Assembly: GCF_003116815.1 (NCBI RefSeq)
Contig: NZ_QDKQ01000034.1
Coordinates: 124,001 to 188,000, forward strand
DNA length: 64,000 nt
Direction: 5' to 3'
Source: Caulobacter endophyticus
Lineage (GTDB): Bacteria > Pseudomonadota > Alphaproteobacteria > Caulobacterales > Caulobacteraceae
The notes under the pieces are model-generated. The model had not been told where the DNA came from, searched no databases, and saw nothing but the letters and a program-made list of their open reading frames with translations. This document shows, one piece after another, positions 35,141 to 41,955 of this stretch (positions within the stretch are counted from its first letter, which is position 1; each line of letters opens with the position of its first letter). A program made the translations under genes and the position numbers.

Positions 35141-35414
35141 ACGAAAGGACGCTCGCGGATCCACTGGAACGCGAGCCTAGCACGCGTAGATGAGACAACA
35201 ACAAGAGGCGTGATGACGCACGCATCTACTCACGGTTGCCGGGAAGGTTAACAGAGTCTTCCGGGCGACGCACAGTCGAACCAGATCAAGGCCTTGTAGC
35301 GGCGCCGTAAGAACTTTCCCGCCACCTCCCCCGCGACAATCCGTCGCGCCGCCGCGACGGTCAGGCTTCGCACCAGGCCCAACATGCGCTATGCACCCTC
35401 TCCGCCGCACACGC
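35141..35414. other. Intergenic region between kinase gene and tRNA-Arg
   Basis: These 274 bases hold no supportable gene. They contain the kinase promoter region and a weak inverted repeat, GTAGATG/CATCTAC, near 35187-35230. The tRNA promoter must also be here but shows no obvious consensus. Confidence 0.4.
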
Positions 35415-35491
35415 GGCCCGGTAGCTCAGCAGGATAGAGCAGCGCTTTCCTAAAGCGAAGGTCGGGGGTTCGAGTCCCTCCCGGGCCGCCA
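35415..35491 (+). tRNA. tRNA-Arg (anticodon CCU)
   Basis: A complete cloverleaf is visible. The acceptor GGCCCGG pairs with CCGGGCC, the D-arm has TAGCTCAG, the anticodon stem-loop has GCGCT-TTCCTAA-AGCG with CCT as anticodon, and the T-arm has GGGGGTTCGAGTCCCTC. The discriminator G is followed by an encoded CCA. The prophage begins directly after its 3' end, so this tRNA is the likely attachment site, left intact by integration. Confidence 0.93.
35468..35491 (+). other. Inferred prophage attachment core (attL) in the tRNA 3' end
   Basis: Phage-type genes start within 300 bases of the tRNA 3' end and continue to the end of the window. The T-arm to CCA segment of a tRNA is the classical tyrosine-integrase core. 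No second copy of this segment occurs in the window, so the other end must lie beyond 64000. The core boundaries are inferred. Confidence 0.5.
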
Positions 35492-35531
35492 CGCGGAGCC
35501 TTGTGCAGCAGGGGTTTGCTGCTTAAGGCCC

Positions 35532-35614
35532 GGTCCGGGACCCAGCCTCAAAATCGGAACAAAACCGGTCAATCTCGATGGTCCGGGACCTAATCCCCCG
35601 GAATAGTCCCGGAC
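35532..35614. repeat. GTCCGGGAC repeats beside the attachment site
   Basis: GGTCCGGGACC occurs at 35532-35542 and 35580-35590, and the inverted form GTCCCGGAC at 35606-35614. They fall in the gene-free 300 bases (35492-35793) between the tRNA and the first prophage gene. Integrase arm-binding or excisionase sites would be expected there. The rest of this gap shows nothing I can support as a gene. Confidence 0.5.
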
Positions 35615-35793
35615 GATGTTCTAAATCCGTTCACGGCGGCCGAGCACTTCCGAGCCTCCTTTGGTGCGCTTCGCGAGACGCAGTGTCGGCCCAGCGAAGG
35701 CGAACCCGATTCGCCGAAGGTTTATCAGCCAGAGAGCAATTGACTCCTGCCGCTTACAGATGAGAACATTTACGGAACATCTGGAGCTGACAA

Positions 35794-36117
35794 ATGCCCC
35801 CGCCCCGCGCTAAGGAGCGCGCGACGACGCGCGCCCGCGCCGTCCCGAAGCCCCGCGTTTACCTGACCGCCGTCGTCAAGCTGACGCGGGTGCGGGCGCA
35901 CGGTGCCGACCCGACATCACGCACCCTGCATTTCACTTTTCCGCAGAAGAGCAGTAGGTCGAGCCGTGCGACGAGCGAATTCGTCGAGGTTGAGGACGTG
36001 CCGTCCTTCGACGGCGAAAGCGCCTGGTTCGAGATGGAGAAGGTCCAGCGCGGCGAAGGCCGGCGTTGGCCCTGGTGGCGCGCCGTGCGCCAGGTGGAGC
36101 CGCCCGCGGATGCCTGA
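35794..36117 (+). CDS. Hypothetical prophage protein, basic N-terminus
   Basis: The 107-residue protein begins with a strongly basic tail (PRAKERATTRARAVPKPRVY). It continues with a short beta-rich segment and an acidic middle (VEVEDVPSFDGESAWFEMEK), ending WPWWRAVRQVEPPADA. I do not recognise a family. GGAG at 35782-35785 sits eight bases before ATG 35794. It overlaps the next gene by eight bases, starting a run of small co-oriented cargo genes at the left edge of the prophage. Confidence 0.55.
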   Translation: MPPPRAKERATTRARAVPKPRVYLTAVVKLTRVRAHGADPTSRTLHFTFPQKSSRSSRATSEFVEVEDVPSFDGESAWFEMEKVQRGEGRRWPWWRAVRQVEPPADA

Positions 36118-36478
36118 GCCCTCGGCCAGCGATCGACGCAAGGCCGCGCAACTCAGCGACACCTTCGCGCACGTGCGCCTGGTCGAGGCGCTGGAGCGGG
36201 GCTGGGAGATCGGCTTCCGCTGTCAGTTTTGTGGCCACGGCAAGACGTGGCGGCGCGACGTGATGCTTGGGCGGGCGCGCCCACTGCTCAACTGCACCAT
36301 GACCGAGATTCAGGCCAAGGCCGTCTGCCCGCGCTGTCCGGGTCGTATGCCCGTCATGACCTTTAACGGCGTGCTGCAACCGGCCGATGCGGCCAGGGCG
36401 CGCTGGGAGGTGATGAACGCGTTGATGGACGCAGGACTGATCCCCGCGGACTACGGCTATGGCCATGGCGGCCGATAA
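36110..36478 (+). CDS. Zinc-ribbon hypothetical protein
   Basis: The 122-residue protein has two Cys pairs, RCQFCGHGK and VCPRCPGR, about 37 residues apart, forming a likely zinc ribbon. A helical C-terminus follows. Short zinc-ribbon proteins of this kind are frequent at prophage ends and may bind nucleic acid or protein. The start overlaps the end of the previous gene, with GGAG upstream. No function can be assigned. Confidence 0.55.
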   Translation: MPEPSASDRRKAAQLSDTFAHVRLVEALERGWEIGFRCQFCGHGKTWRRDVMLGRARPLLNCTMTEIQAKAVCPRCPGRMPVMTFNGVLQPADAARARWEVMNALMDAGLIPADYGYGHGGR

Positions 36479-36481
36479 CGC

Positions 36482-36694
36482 ATGGCCCAGATTTGGCCGA
36501 CCCTGCGCCGCATCAAGACGGCGCTCACGATCCGGTGCATCCGTTGCGGCAACCGAGCCGTTTGGAGCCGGGAGAAGGCGATCGTGAACCTGGGCGGACA
36601 CACCATGCCCCACGAGATACGGGGCAAGCTCCGATGCAGCCGCTGCGGCGCGCGGGGCCGCGATCACCTAGTCGATGTCGATGCAGAGATGTAG
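36482..36694 (+). CDS. Small zinc-ribbon protein
   Basis: The 70-residue protein has CIRCGN and CSRCGARG Cys pairs separated by about 33 residues, again a zinc ribbon, and resembles a shorter version of the preceding gene product. It starts three bases after that gene's stop. The two may derive from duplication of one ribbon module. Function is unknown. Confidence 0.55.
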   Translation: MAQIWPTLRRIKTALTIRCIRCGNRAVWSREKAIVNLGGHTMPHEIRGKLRCSRCGARGRDHLVDVDAEM

Positions 36695-36703
36695 CGTTCG
36701 CAC

Positions 36704-36901
36704 ATGAGCCAGTGGAAGAAGCCCAATCGCGCGCCTGACCACGAGCAATTCGAGGAAGGCCCACCACCCGACGTCGTAAAGCAGCTCGAGAGCGACGAAC
36801 GGCGCCACTACGAGCTGTTTATCGACATGGGCGATCCAGAGCACGCCCCGCGCGGATGGTGGGCGCTGCGCCGCTGGGATCGGCGGCCCGACGATGTGTA
36901 A
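36704..36901 (+). CDS. Hypothetical small acidic protein
   Basis: The 65-residue protein is charged (PDHEQFEEGPPPDVVKQLES) and ends WWALRRWDRRPDDV. I recognise no family. It overlaps the start of the SRAP gene by eight bases, which suggests translational coupling within the cargo operon and is the main reason to accept it. Confidence 0.5.
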   Translation: MSQWKKPNRAPDHEQFEEGPPPDVVKQLESDERRHYELFIDMGDPEHAPRGWWALRRWDRRPDDV

Positions 36902-37484
36902 CCTCTACAGCCTCAAGACCGCTGACCTGTTCGAGACCTGGGCCAAGGTGCTGCGCCTGCCGGTGGTGTGGGAGGGGCAGGCCAGCAACTTCCAGCCTCG
37001 CCCTGAAATCCGCATGACCGAGACCGCGCCGATCGTCCGGCATGTCGGCGACCAGGCCGTGGGTTCGATGACCCCGTGGGGCTGGCCGGGGCCGCGCGGC
37101 CCCGTTTTCAACTTCGTCAGCGAAGGGCGAGACTTTTCCGGCAGCGACCGCGTGCTAATCCCTGCCGACGCCTTCTATGAGTTCACGACGCCCCAGCCTG
37201 GCCAGAAGCGCAAGACGCGCTGGCGCTTCACCATGCCGGCCAGCCCGCTCTTCTGGATCGCCGGCATCGTAAAGAACGGCGCCTGGACGATGCTTACGAC
37301 CGAGCCCGGACCGGATGTCGCGCCTTACCACGATCGGCAAGTCGTGGTGCTGGCCGGCGCGCAAGGCCGGGACTGGCTCGACCTGGAGCGGCCGGCTGCC
37401 GAGATCCTGCGCGCTTTGCCAGCTGGGGAGCTGGCGGTCGAGAGGGACTTTCCGCCCCTGCGCCAGGACCTCTTCAGCTCATGA
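36894..37484 (+). CDS. SRAP-domain protein (YedK/HMCES-like abasic-site DNA-protein crosslinker)
   Basis: The 196-residue protein starts MCNLYS, so Cys2 becomes the N-terminal catalytic residue after Met removal. Other SRAP marks are TPWGWPGPRGPVFNFVSEGR (conserved Asn), IPADAFYEFTT (catalytic Glu) and DVAPYHDRQVVVL (catalytic His). SRAP proteins form a thiazolidine crosslink with abasic sites in single-stranded DNA and shield them from strand breakage. In a prophage it could protect replicating or incoming DNA. It overlaps the genes on both sides, so it belongs to the left-edge operon. Confidence 0.88.
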   Translation: MCNLYSLKTADLFETWAKVLRLPVVWEGQASNFQPRPEIRMTETAPIVRHVGDQAVGSMTPWGWPGPRGPVFNFVSEGRDFSGSDRVLIPADAFYEFTTPQPGQKRKTRWRFTMPASPLFWIAGIVKNGAWTMLTTEPGPDVAPYHDRQVVVLAGAQGRDWLDLERPAAEILRALPAGELAVERDFPPLRQDLFSS

Positions 37485-37837
37485 GCGATCCCATCGACTA
37501 CTGGAAGGACGTGGTCCGCCGCGGCGTCCTCGCCGTCGGCTACTCTCTACAGCGCACCATCGGCGAACCGATCCTGGCGGCGGAATTGGCCCAGCCGCAG
37601 GAGGGCCTGAAGCTTCGCGCGGCCTACGCGGCCATCGAGATGCACAAGCTGGCCAGCGCCGAGACCGGCACGGCGCTCCACGTCGCCCAGCGCCGCCTGG
37701 CCGCTGCACTGGCGTCTAGCCCGGCAGCTGCTGAGCTCGCCGCGTATCAAGGCCTGCTGATCGAGCGTCTATGGGTGGAAGTGGCGGTGGACCCGGCGCA
37801 GGGTCTGGAGCGCTTGGCCTATCCCCACGAAGAATAG
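37481..37837 (+). CDS. Hypothetical helical protein
   Basis: The 118-residue, mostly helical protein starts MSDPIDYWKDVVRRGV and ends GLERLAYPHEE. Its ATG overlaps the SRAP stop (ATGA), so the two genes are co-translated and may be functionally linked. No family is recognised. Confidence 0.5.
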   Translation: MSDPIDYWKDVVRRGVLAVGYSLQRTIGEPILAAELAQPQEGLKLRAAYAAIEMHKLASAETGTALHVAQRRLAAALASSPAAAELAAYQGLLIERLWVEVAVDPAQGLERLAYPHEE

Positions 37838-38046
37838 CTATCGCCGCAGGATAGCAGAGCCTGCCGGGTGCTCAGATGAACGCGGTTCGCGTTTCGTCGT
37901 TGATCGCAAGCGAGATCTTGGCTCGTATATCCTTTGGAGACTAGGTCTATCAGTAATGGCCGGTATGGCTTGCCGGTGAAGCGTACCTGCGCAATGCGCA
38001 ATCTCCGCAGTAAATAGCGACACTGGCGGAGCGCTGTTCGAAAAAA

Positions 38047-38061
38047 GGGGGGGGGGGGGGG
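38047..38061 (+). repeat. Homopolymeric G15 tract directly upstream of a start codon
   Basis: Fifteen consecutive G, preceded by six A, end five bases before the ATG at 38067. The tract occupies the ribosome-binding position of the next gene. Length change by slipped-strand mispairing would alter the spacing or strength of that site. The 229-base gap before it (37838-38066) holds no other gene. Confidence 0.85.
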
Positions 38062-38066
38062 CACAC

Positions 38067-39134
38067 ATGACTCTGATCGTTGGCTACCAGCACCGCGAGC
38101 ATGGCATGTGGCTTCTCGGCGATGCCCTCCTGACGACTGACTATCCGTTCAATGGTGACAGCCCAATCCCGACGAGCCCCCTGCCCAACGAAGCTATTTG
38201 GGAAAAGTCATTTCGCGTTGTTGGACTCTTTCCAAAGGTGTTGATTGTTGCGCCGCACCTTGCAGTGGCTTGGTGTGGAAATCTAAGCGCTGCAATGCTG
38301 TGGATTGATAGGCTGCGGGACGAGTTTTCAAGCCCAAGGCATGGTGAAGAGTATTCAAATTATATTAACGCCAATCCACCGAATAATTTCAGCTGTATAT
38401 TGCTGTGCTCATACACATCAGATGACGAAACGCACACCTTCATCGTGTGCTCTGATGGCGTTCTGACTACACAAAATGCCGCGCGCTCGATCGCAGTCGA
38501 CGGGAGCGGAGCGGATCACTTCATTCGCACTTTCCACAGCTCGGTTGAAAGTCGCAATCCAGAAGACAGTGATCGAAACATCACCTTCAAATTGCTATCT
38601 TACGCGAACCGTTTCATGGTTGAGCAGCAGTATGAGGCGGCCAAAAGTATAGCAACACGTGCGGGCGGATACTTCGATCTTGTTCATATGCGCATGGATG
38701 GCTCCCTCGCAAGAGTATCGCCTGTACTATTTTGGCATCTTGAGATTTTATTCGACGGCGATGCGATCAGCATTGGTGAACTCGGAAACCTATATCACAT
38801 TAGCCACAGCCGGGAAGGCGTTGCGCTTGTAACAAGTAGCCTTGGAAACGAGCGATGCGAGTGGATTATCCATCCGCCTTCTAGTGATGGAGAAATGCCC
38901 GAAGGCCTTAGAGATGGGGAAACTATTGTAGAGTACGCAATTATCTCAATACACGAGCGCGCAACTGGAAAAAACGCGGATATTGCGTACGCGAAAGGAG
39001 ACGGTCCTGGCCGCGTGTTCTTGGAGATGAACGGGAGGCGGCGCAAGGTAGGCTTGGACCTTGAGTACTTTACACCATTGTTCCGCTCCGCGCTCGAGCG
39101 GGCTGTCCCCTTGTCACAAGCGGAAGCCCCCTAA
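38067..39134 (+). CDS. AT-rich cargo gene; possible proteasome-like Ntn-hydrolase protein
   Basis: The 355-residue protein has clearly lower GC than its surroundings (about half GC in the stretch I counted, near 38701-38760, against roughly two thirds nearby). The N-terminus MTLIVGYQHREHGMWLLGDA follows the proteasome beta-subunit plan: Thr after Met, V-G, then hydrophobic-G-D at the position of the conserved Asp. A further segment, KVLIVAPHLAVAWCGNLSAA, resembles the following strands with Gly. The C-terminal half is unfamiliar. The fold call is tentative and no function should be assumed. Its ribosome site is the G15 tract. It stands last in the left-edge plus-strand genes, before the lysis cassette. 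Confidence 0.6.
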   Translation: MTLIVGYQHREHGMWLLGDALLTTDYPFNGDSPIPTSPLPNEAIWEKSFRVVGLFPKVLIVAPHLAVAWCGNLSAAMLWIDRLRDEFSSPRHGEEYSNYINANPPNNFSCILLCSYTSDDETHTFIVCSDGVLTTQNAARSIAVDGSGADHFIRTFHSSVESRNPEDSDRNITFKLLSYANRFMVEQQYEAAKSIATRAGGYFDLVHMRMDGSLARVSPVLFWHLEILFDGDAISIGELGNLYHISHSREGVALVTSSLGNERCEWIIHPPSSDGEMPEGLRDGETIVEYAIISIHERATGKNADIAYAKGDGPGRVFLEMNGRRRKVGLDLEYFTPLFRSALERAVPLSQAEAP

Positions 39135-39231
39135 ATCTGGGGGATTGTAACCCGGCCCGCCGGAGCGCACCGTTTGCATAGCGTAGGGATCGACGCACCA
39201 CGAGAGGGTGATGCCGAGATCGCCGGACGCG

Positions 39232-39261
39232 GGCCGCCCTGCCCCCTCTCGCGGGGCGGCC
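39232..39261. terminator. Hairpin between cargo gene and lysis cassette
   Basis: GGCCGCCC (39232-39239) and GGGCGGCC (39254-39261) form an 8-bp stem with a 14-base loop between the convergent cargo gene and Rz gene. There is no T-run; a weak two-way terminator is inferred. Confidence 0.45.
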
Positions 39262-39292
39262 ACTTATCACGACGGCGACTGTGCGAGGCTGC

Positions 39293-39880
39293 TCACTGCG
39301 AGGGCGTTGGGACCATCGCGCGCCACAGCGCCTCCTGCTGCGCCACCCAGGCACGGCAGCCTAGAGCCTCTTCGCGCCATTCGTAGGCGACGCCGTAGTT
39401 GCCGACGACGGTTCCGGCGACGGCAGAGAGCGGAACGCCGGAAGGGGCGTCGACCATGAGGCCGGGGGCGTCGGGAAGGCCGGGCAGACCAGTTGCGGCT
39501 TGGTCGTGCAGGCGCACAAAGCCGACAGGGACGTCAACGCGGCGATCAGCTTCAACCGTGACATAGACGGGGACCTTTTCGATGAGGGTTTTCGTGATGG
39601 TGCGGATCTCGACCTTGCGAGCGGCGCTCTGCTGGTCGACGGCGGCGGTGATCGCCTTGCCGACTTTCTCGACCTTGGCCGAAGTCTTACGGGCCGCCTC
39701 TTCGCGCAGGGCCTGGGCGGTGACTTCGCGCTCGACGCCGGCCTTGAACCCGGCGCGATAGGTCAAGATCAGGACGAGCGCGGCGACGCCCAGGACGGCG
39801 AGCGCCCGGCCGGCCGGCGTCGCCAGGAAGTGGCGCAGGCCCGCGCCCCAGGCCTTCAGGATCGCGACGAGGGCGGTCAT
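39293..39880 (-). CDS. Rz-like i-spanin
   Basis: The 195-residue protein has one N-terminal membrane helix (ALAVLGVAALVLILTYRAGF, about 22-41). A charged helical, coiled-coil-like periplasmic region rich in Ala, Lys and Glu follows, and the C-terminal segment ends MVPTPSQ. This is the layout of an inner-membrane spanin. The decisive evidence is a short lipoprotein frame embedded within it, as in phages with nested Rz1. The start at 39880 has GAGGCGGCAA upstream and overlaps the muramidase stop (ATGA). It would act last in lysis by disrupting the outer membrane with Rz1. Confidence 0.75.
   Translation of the reverse strand: MTALVAILKAWGAGLRHFLATPAGRALAVLGVAALVLILTYRAGFKAGVEREVTAQALREEAARKTSAKVEKVGKAITAAVDQQSAARKVEIRTITKTLIEKVPVYVTVEADRRVDVPVGFVRLHDQAATGLPGLPDAPGLMVDAPSGVPLSAVAGTVVGNYGVAYEWREEALGCRAWVAQQEALWRAMVPTPSQ
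39361..39564 (-). CDS. Rz1-like o-spanin lipoprotein, nested in Rz
   Basis: In another frame inside the Rz gene, ATG at 39564 opens a 67-residue protein. MSRLKLIAALTSLSALCACT is a lipoprotein signal with LCAC as lipobox, and the mature part is proline-rich (PAFPTPPASWSTPLPAF, then PSPEP). Small size, lipobox, Pro-rich body and complete overlap with a helical membrane protein are the four hallmarks of a nested Rz1. It would be anchored in the outer membrane. Confidence 0.75.
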   Translation of the reverse strand: MSRLKLIAALTSLSALCACTTKPQLVCPAFPTPPASWSTPLPAFRSLPSPEPSSATTASPTNGAKRL

Positions 39881-40572
39881 TTGCCGCCTCGCCGCGCATA
39901 GGCCTTGGCCAGCCGCTCGTCGTAGGCGTTGTCGCGGTACGACGGCCCGTTGTAGCCAGCGGCCAGACGGTCCCACCGCTTTTCCTTCAGGTGCTTGAGC
40001 AGGCCTTCCGATTGCAGGAACGACAGCATGGCGACGAGCTGGTCGCGCTCGCTGGCGGCCATCGCTCGAACGAAGGTCCAGACGTCAGGGAAGCCGCAGG
40101 CTGCGTAGTTGAACCCCATGATCTGACCGAGGCCCCAGGACGTCGCTTCCAGCGCGGCGCCAGGCACGAGGGCTACGGCGGCGGCGAGCAGTTCCCACCG
40201 GCCGACCTGGGCGGACGGCTGCACCCGCTTGGCGCGGTCGGCATAGGGGAATGACAGGGCCGGGTAACGGCCGTCGAAGTCATTGCCCGTGCGCGAACGG
40301 AACTGGTGGCCTTCATAGCGAATGACCGGCCGGCCGGTGGCGGGGTCTTGCCCCCGGCCGCTGGCCTCGACGTCGACGAGCGCGCCGACGTGAGCAGCGG
40401 TCAGGCCATGCAGGCTGGCGGCCTGGTCGAGGTCAGCGTCGGTAAGACGCCGAGCGGGTGAAGAGAGGGCCGCAAAGAATGCGGCTCGGCTCAAGGGGCC
40501 AAACTGGCCATCGACAGCGCCGGCATACAGGCCAAGCGCCGTCAGGCGACGTTGAAGGTCGCGGACGTCCAT
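39877..40572 (-). CDS. Phage endolysin: peptidoglycan-binding plus N-acetylmuramidase domain
   Basis: Residues ~1-60 form a peptidoglycan-binding repeat (VRDLQRRLTALGLYAGAVDG, QFGPLSRAAF). A muramidase domain of the DUF3380/N-acetylmuramidase type follows, with the likely catalytic Glu in LVDVEASGRG, the segment RPVIRYEGHQFRSRTG, and SWGLGQIMGFNYAACGF. The C-terminus has WDRLAAGYNGPSYRDNAYD. No signal peptide is present, so it needs a holin. GGAGAT precedes ATG 40572. It is coupled to Rz by a 4-base overlap. Confidence 0.9.
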   Translation of the reverse strand: MDVRDLQRRLTALGLYAGAVDGQFGPLSRAAFFAALSSPARRLTDADLDQAASLHGLTAAHVGALVDVEASGRGQDPATGRPVIRYEGHQFRSRTGNDFDGRYPALSFPYADRAKRVQPSAQVGRWELLAAAVALVPGAALEATSWGLGQIMGFNYAACGFPDVWTFVRAMAASERDQLVAMLSFLQSEGLLKHLKEKRWDRLAAGYNGPSYRDNAYDERLAKAYARRGGK

Positions 40573-40587
40573 AGTGGATCTCCGATT

Positions 40588-40890
40588 TCAGGAAGCGGGC
40601 GGTTCGCGCCTACGCGCGACGGAGCCCAAGAGGATCGAGCCGGCGGTAGCGAACAGCGCCGCCAGGGCCAGCGTGAAGGGACCAACGACGCGGGGCTGGC
40701 CGAGGGCCACAAGCGCGGCGATCAGCCAGAACACCCCCACACCCTGGACAGGCCAGACGACCCGAAGGCCGAGGGTTCGCCACCCCCGGCCGTCGGTTGA
40801 GAGGAGCCGGGCGGCGAGGATCCAGGCCCCCGCCGACCAGCAGGCCAAGGTCACCGCGAGAGCCTCGGCCATGGCGCTCGCGCCGCTCAT
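40588..40890 (-). CDS. Small membrane protein, possible holin
   Basis: The 100-residue protein has three predicted membrane helices (EALAVTLACWSAGAWILAAR; VVWPVQGVGVFWLIAALVAL; VVGPFTLALAALFATAGSIL) and a basic C-terminal tail (GSVARRREPPAS), the general design of a phage holin. Its ATG overlaps the stop of the membrane gene upstream, and the endolysin gene follows 15 bases later. Sequence alone does not decide which of the two neighbouring membrane proteins forms the hole. Confidence 0.6.
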   Translation of the reverse strand: MSGASAMAEALAVTLACWSAGAWILAARLLSTDGRGWRTLGLRVVWPVQGVGVFWLIAALVALGQPRVVGPFTLALAALFATAGSILLGSVARRREPPAS

Positions 40891-41258
40891 TTCGCGAACC
40901 CCGGAACGAAGCGCTTGGCCCATTCCACGGCCGCCGCCCTGGCCTTCGGCTCGCCTAGGAAGGTGACGGTCAGCGCCACGACCAGGGCCGAGGACGTAAC
41001 CGCGTCGATCTTGACGCCCAGCTTGATCGGCAGGACGCCGATGACGGCGTTGATGGCGTCGGCCGACCATGGCTGCGCGAGGTGCGCGGCCAGGACGCCC
41101 AGCGCGGCCACGAGGGTCTTTTCGAGCACCGCCCTTGCGATGGCGCGGCGCGAGTTCTCCTCGTCGCCCAGCACAATAGGCACGAGGGCGAGCCCCCATA
41201 GGAGGAAGGCCACGACCGCGCTTACCGCGAGCGCGTGCAGCCGCGATTTGTCCAGCAT
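40887..41258 (-). CDS. Membrane protein of the lysis cassette, possible holin
   Basis: The 123-residue protein has an N-terminal helix (HALAVSAVVAFLLWGLALVP), a polar stretch, then further hydrophobic segments (LVAALGVLAAHLAQPW; SSALVVALTVTFLGEP) and ends KRFVPGFAK. It is the first gene of the lysis transcript and is coupled to the next membrane protein. A holin or holin partner is inferred from position and topology. Confidence 0.6.
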   Translation of the reverse strand: MLDKSRLHALAVSAVVAFLLWGLALVPIVLGDEENSRRAIARAVLEKTLVAALGVLAAHLAQPWSADAINAVIGVLPIKLGVKIDAVTSSALVVALTVTFLGEPKARAAAVEWAKRFVPGFAK

Positions 41259-41358
41259 CCGCCGGCCCCTTTTCGATGTTGGATCAGCGGCGGGAAAACG
41301 CTGCGCCGCTCAGCGTTCTGCGGGGCGCCGCAAGGGACGCGACACTTACCCCTTACTC

Positions 41359-41388
41359 AGGCCCCGGCCTTGCGCCGGGGCCTTCTTT
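41359..41388 (+). terminator. Hairpin with T-rich tail upstream of the lysis genes
   Basis: AGGCCCCGGC (41359-41368) pairs with GCCGGGGCCT (41374-41383) over a 5-base loop, followed on the plus strand by TCTTTC. No plus-strand gene precedes it closely, so its job is unclear. It may mark the boundary between the lysis promoter and the region to the right. Confidence 0.5.
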
Positions 41389-41498
41389 CGCCAGCCCGTG
41401 AGCCTGGCGTTTTCGCCCCAAGCTCTACCCCAAAGCGCGCCCTTCCATTATGGTCACGCTTGACGAGCCGCCTTAGCGGCCGCGTTGGGGGGAAGTCT

Positions 41499-41840
41499 GT
41501 GAAGTTCTTACGTAAGCTAGTTGGCCGGCTGTTCGCCTGGCTTGCGCCGCCCGTGGCGGAACCGAGCGCGGTTGTTCAACACCTTCTCCTCAGCTTCGAA
41601 AGCGTCGGAGGGTCCTTGCCGGACGGCGATGCGCGCCTTGAAGAATGGGACCTGGAGATCAGCGAGGCGATCGAGCAGGGTTACATCTCGCCCGGTAGTG
41701 GCCTTGATGCCTTCTATAGCCTGACACCCAGGGCGCTCGACTATCTAGCCGCATCGCGCATGTGCCCAGGCGCCGATCTGGAGCAAGTCAGCCTGGGGCG
41801 CTCACCAGCATTCGCGCACCCGCACAACGCTGCAATTTGA
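41499..41840 (+). CDS. Hypothetical plus-strand gene between lysis and tail modules
   Basis: A GTG at 41499 opens 113 codons. The product has an amphipathic basic N-terminus (VKFLRKLVGRLFAWLAPP) and an acidic helical middle (DARLEEWDLEISEAIEQGYI), ending SPAFAHPHNAAI. GGGGGGAAG a few bases upstream supports the start. It runs opposite to the surrounding late genes, as lysogenic-conversion cargo often does. No family is recognised. Confidence 0.5.
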   Translation: MKFLRKLVGRLFAWLAPPVAEPSAVVQHLLLSFESVGGSLPDGDARLEEWDLEISEAIEQGYISPGSGLDAFYSLTPRALDYLAASRMCPGADLEQVSLGRSPAFAHPHNAAI

Positions 41841-41912
41841 GATTGCCCATAGACCAGTCTTGCGCTTATTCGGATGGGGCCGGATGAGCCCCCCTCAATA
41901 AAGGTCCGGCCG

Positions 41913-41950
41913 CCGTTCTTCGTCGCGGACGCAGGCGCGACGAAGAACGG
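41913..41950. terminator. 15-bp perfect hairpin between convergent genes
   Basis: CCGTTCTTCGTCGCG (41913-41927) and CGCGACGAAGAACGG (41936-41950) form a 15-bp perfect stem around an 8-base loop. It sits five bases past the stop of the winged-helix gene and about 70 past the stop of the plus-strand gene. There is no T-run, but the stability favours a two-way terminator. Confidence 0.65.
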
Positions 41951-41955
41951 ATGCC

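Noticed and set aside
35578-35763. 61-codon plus-strand frame next to the tRNA
   Set aside because: No ribosome site, no domain, and it crosses the attachment-region repeats; more likely non-coding integration DNA.
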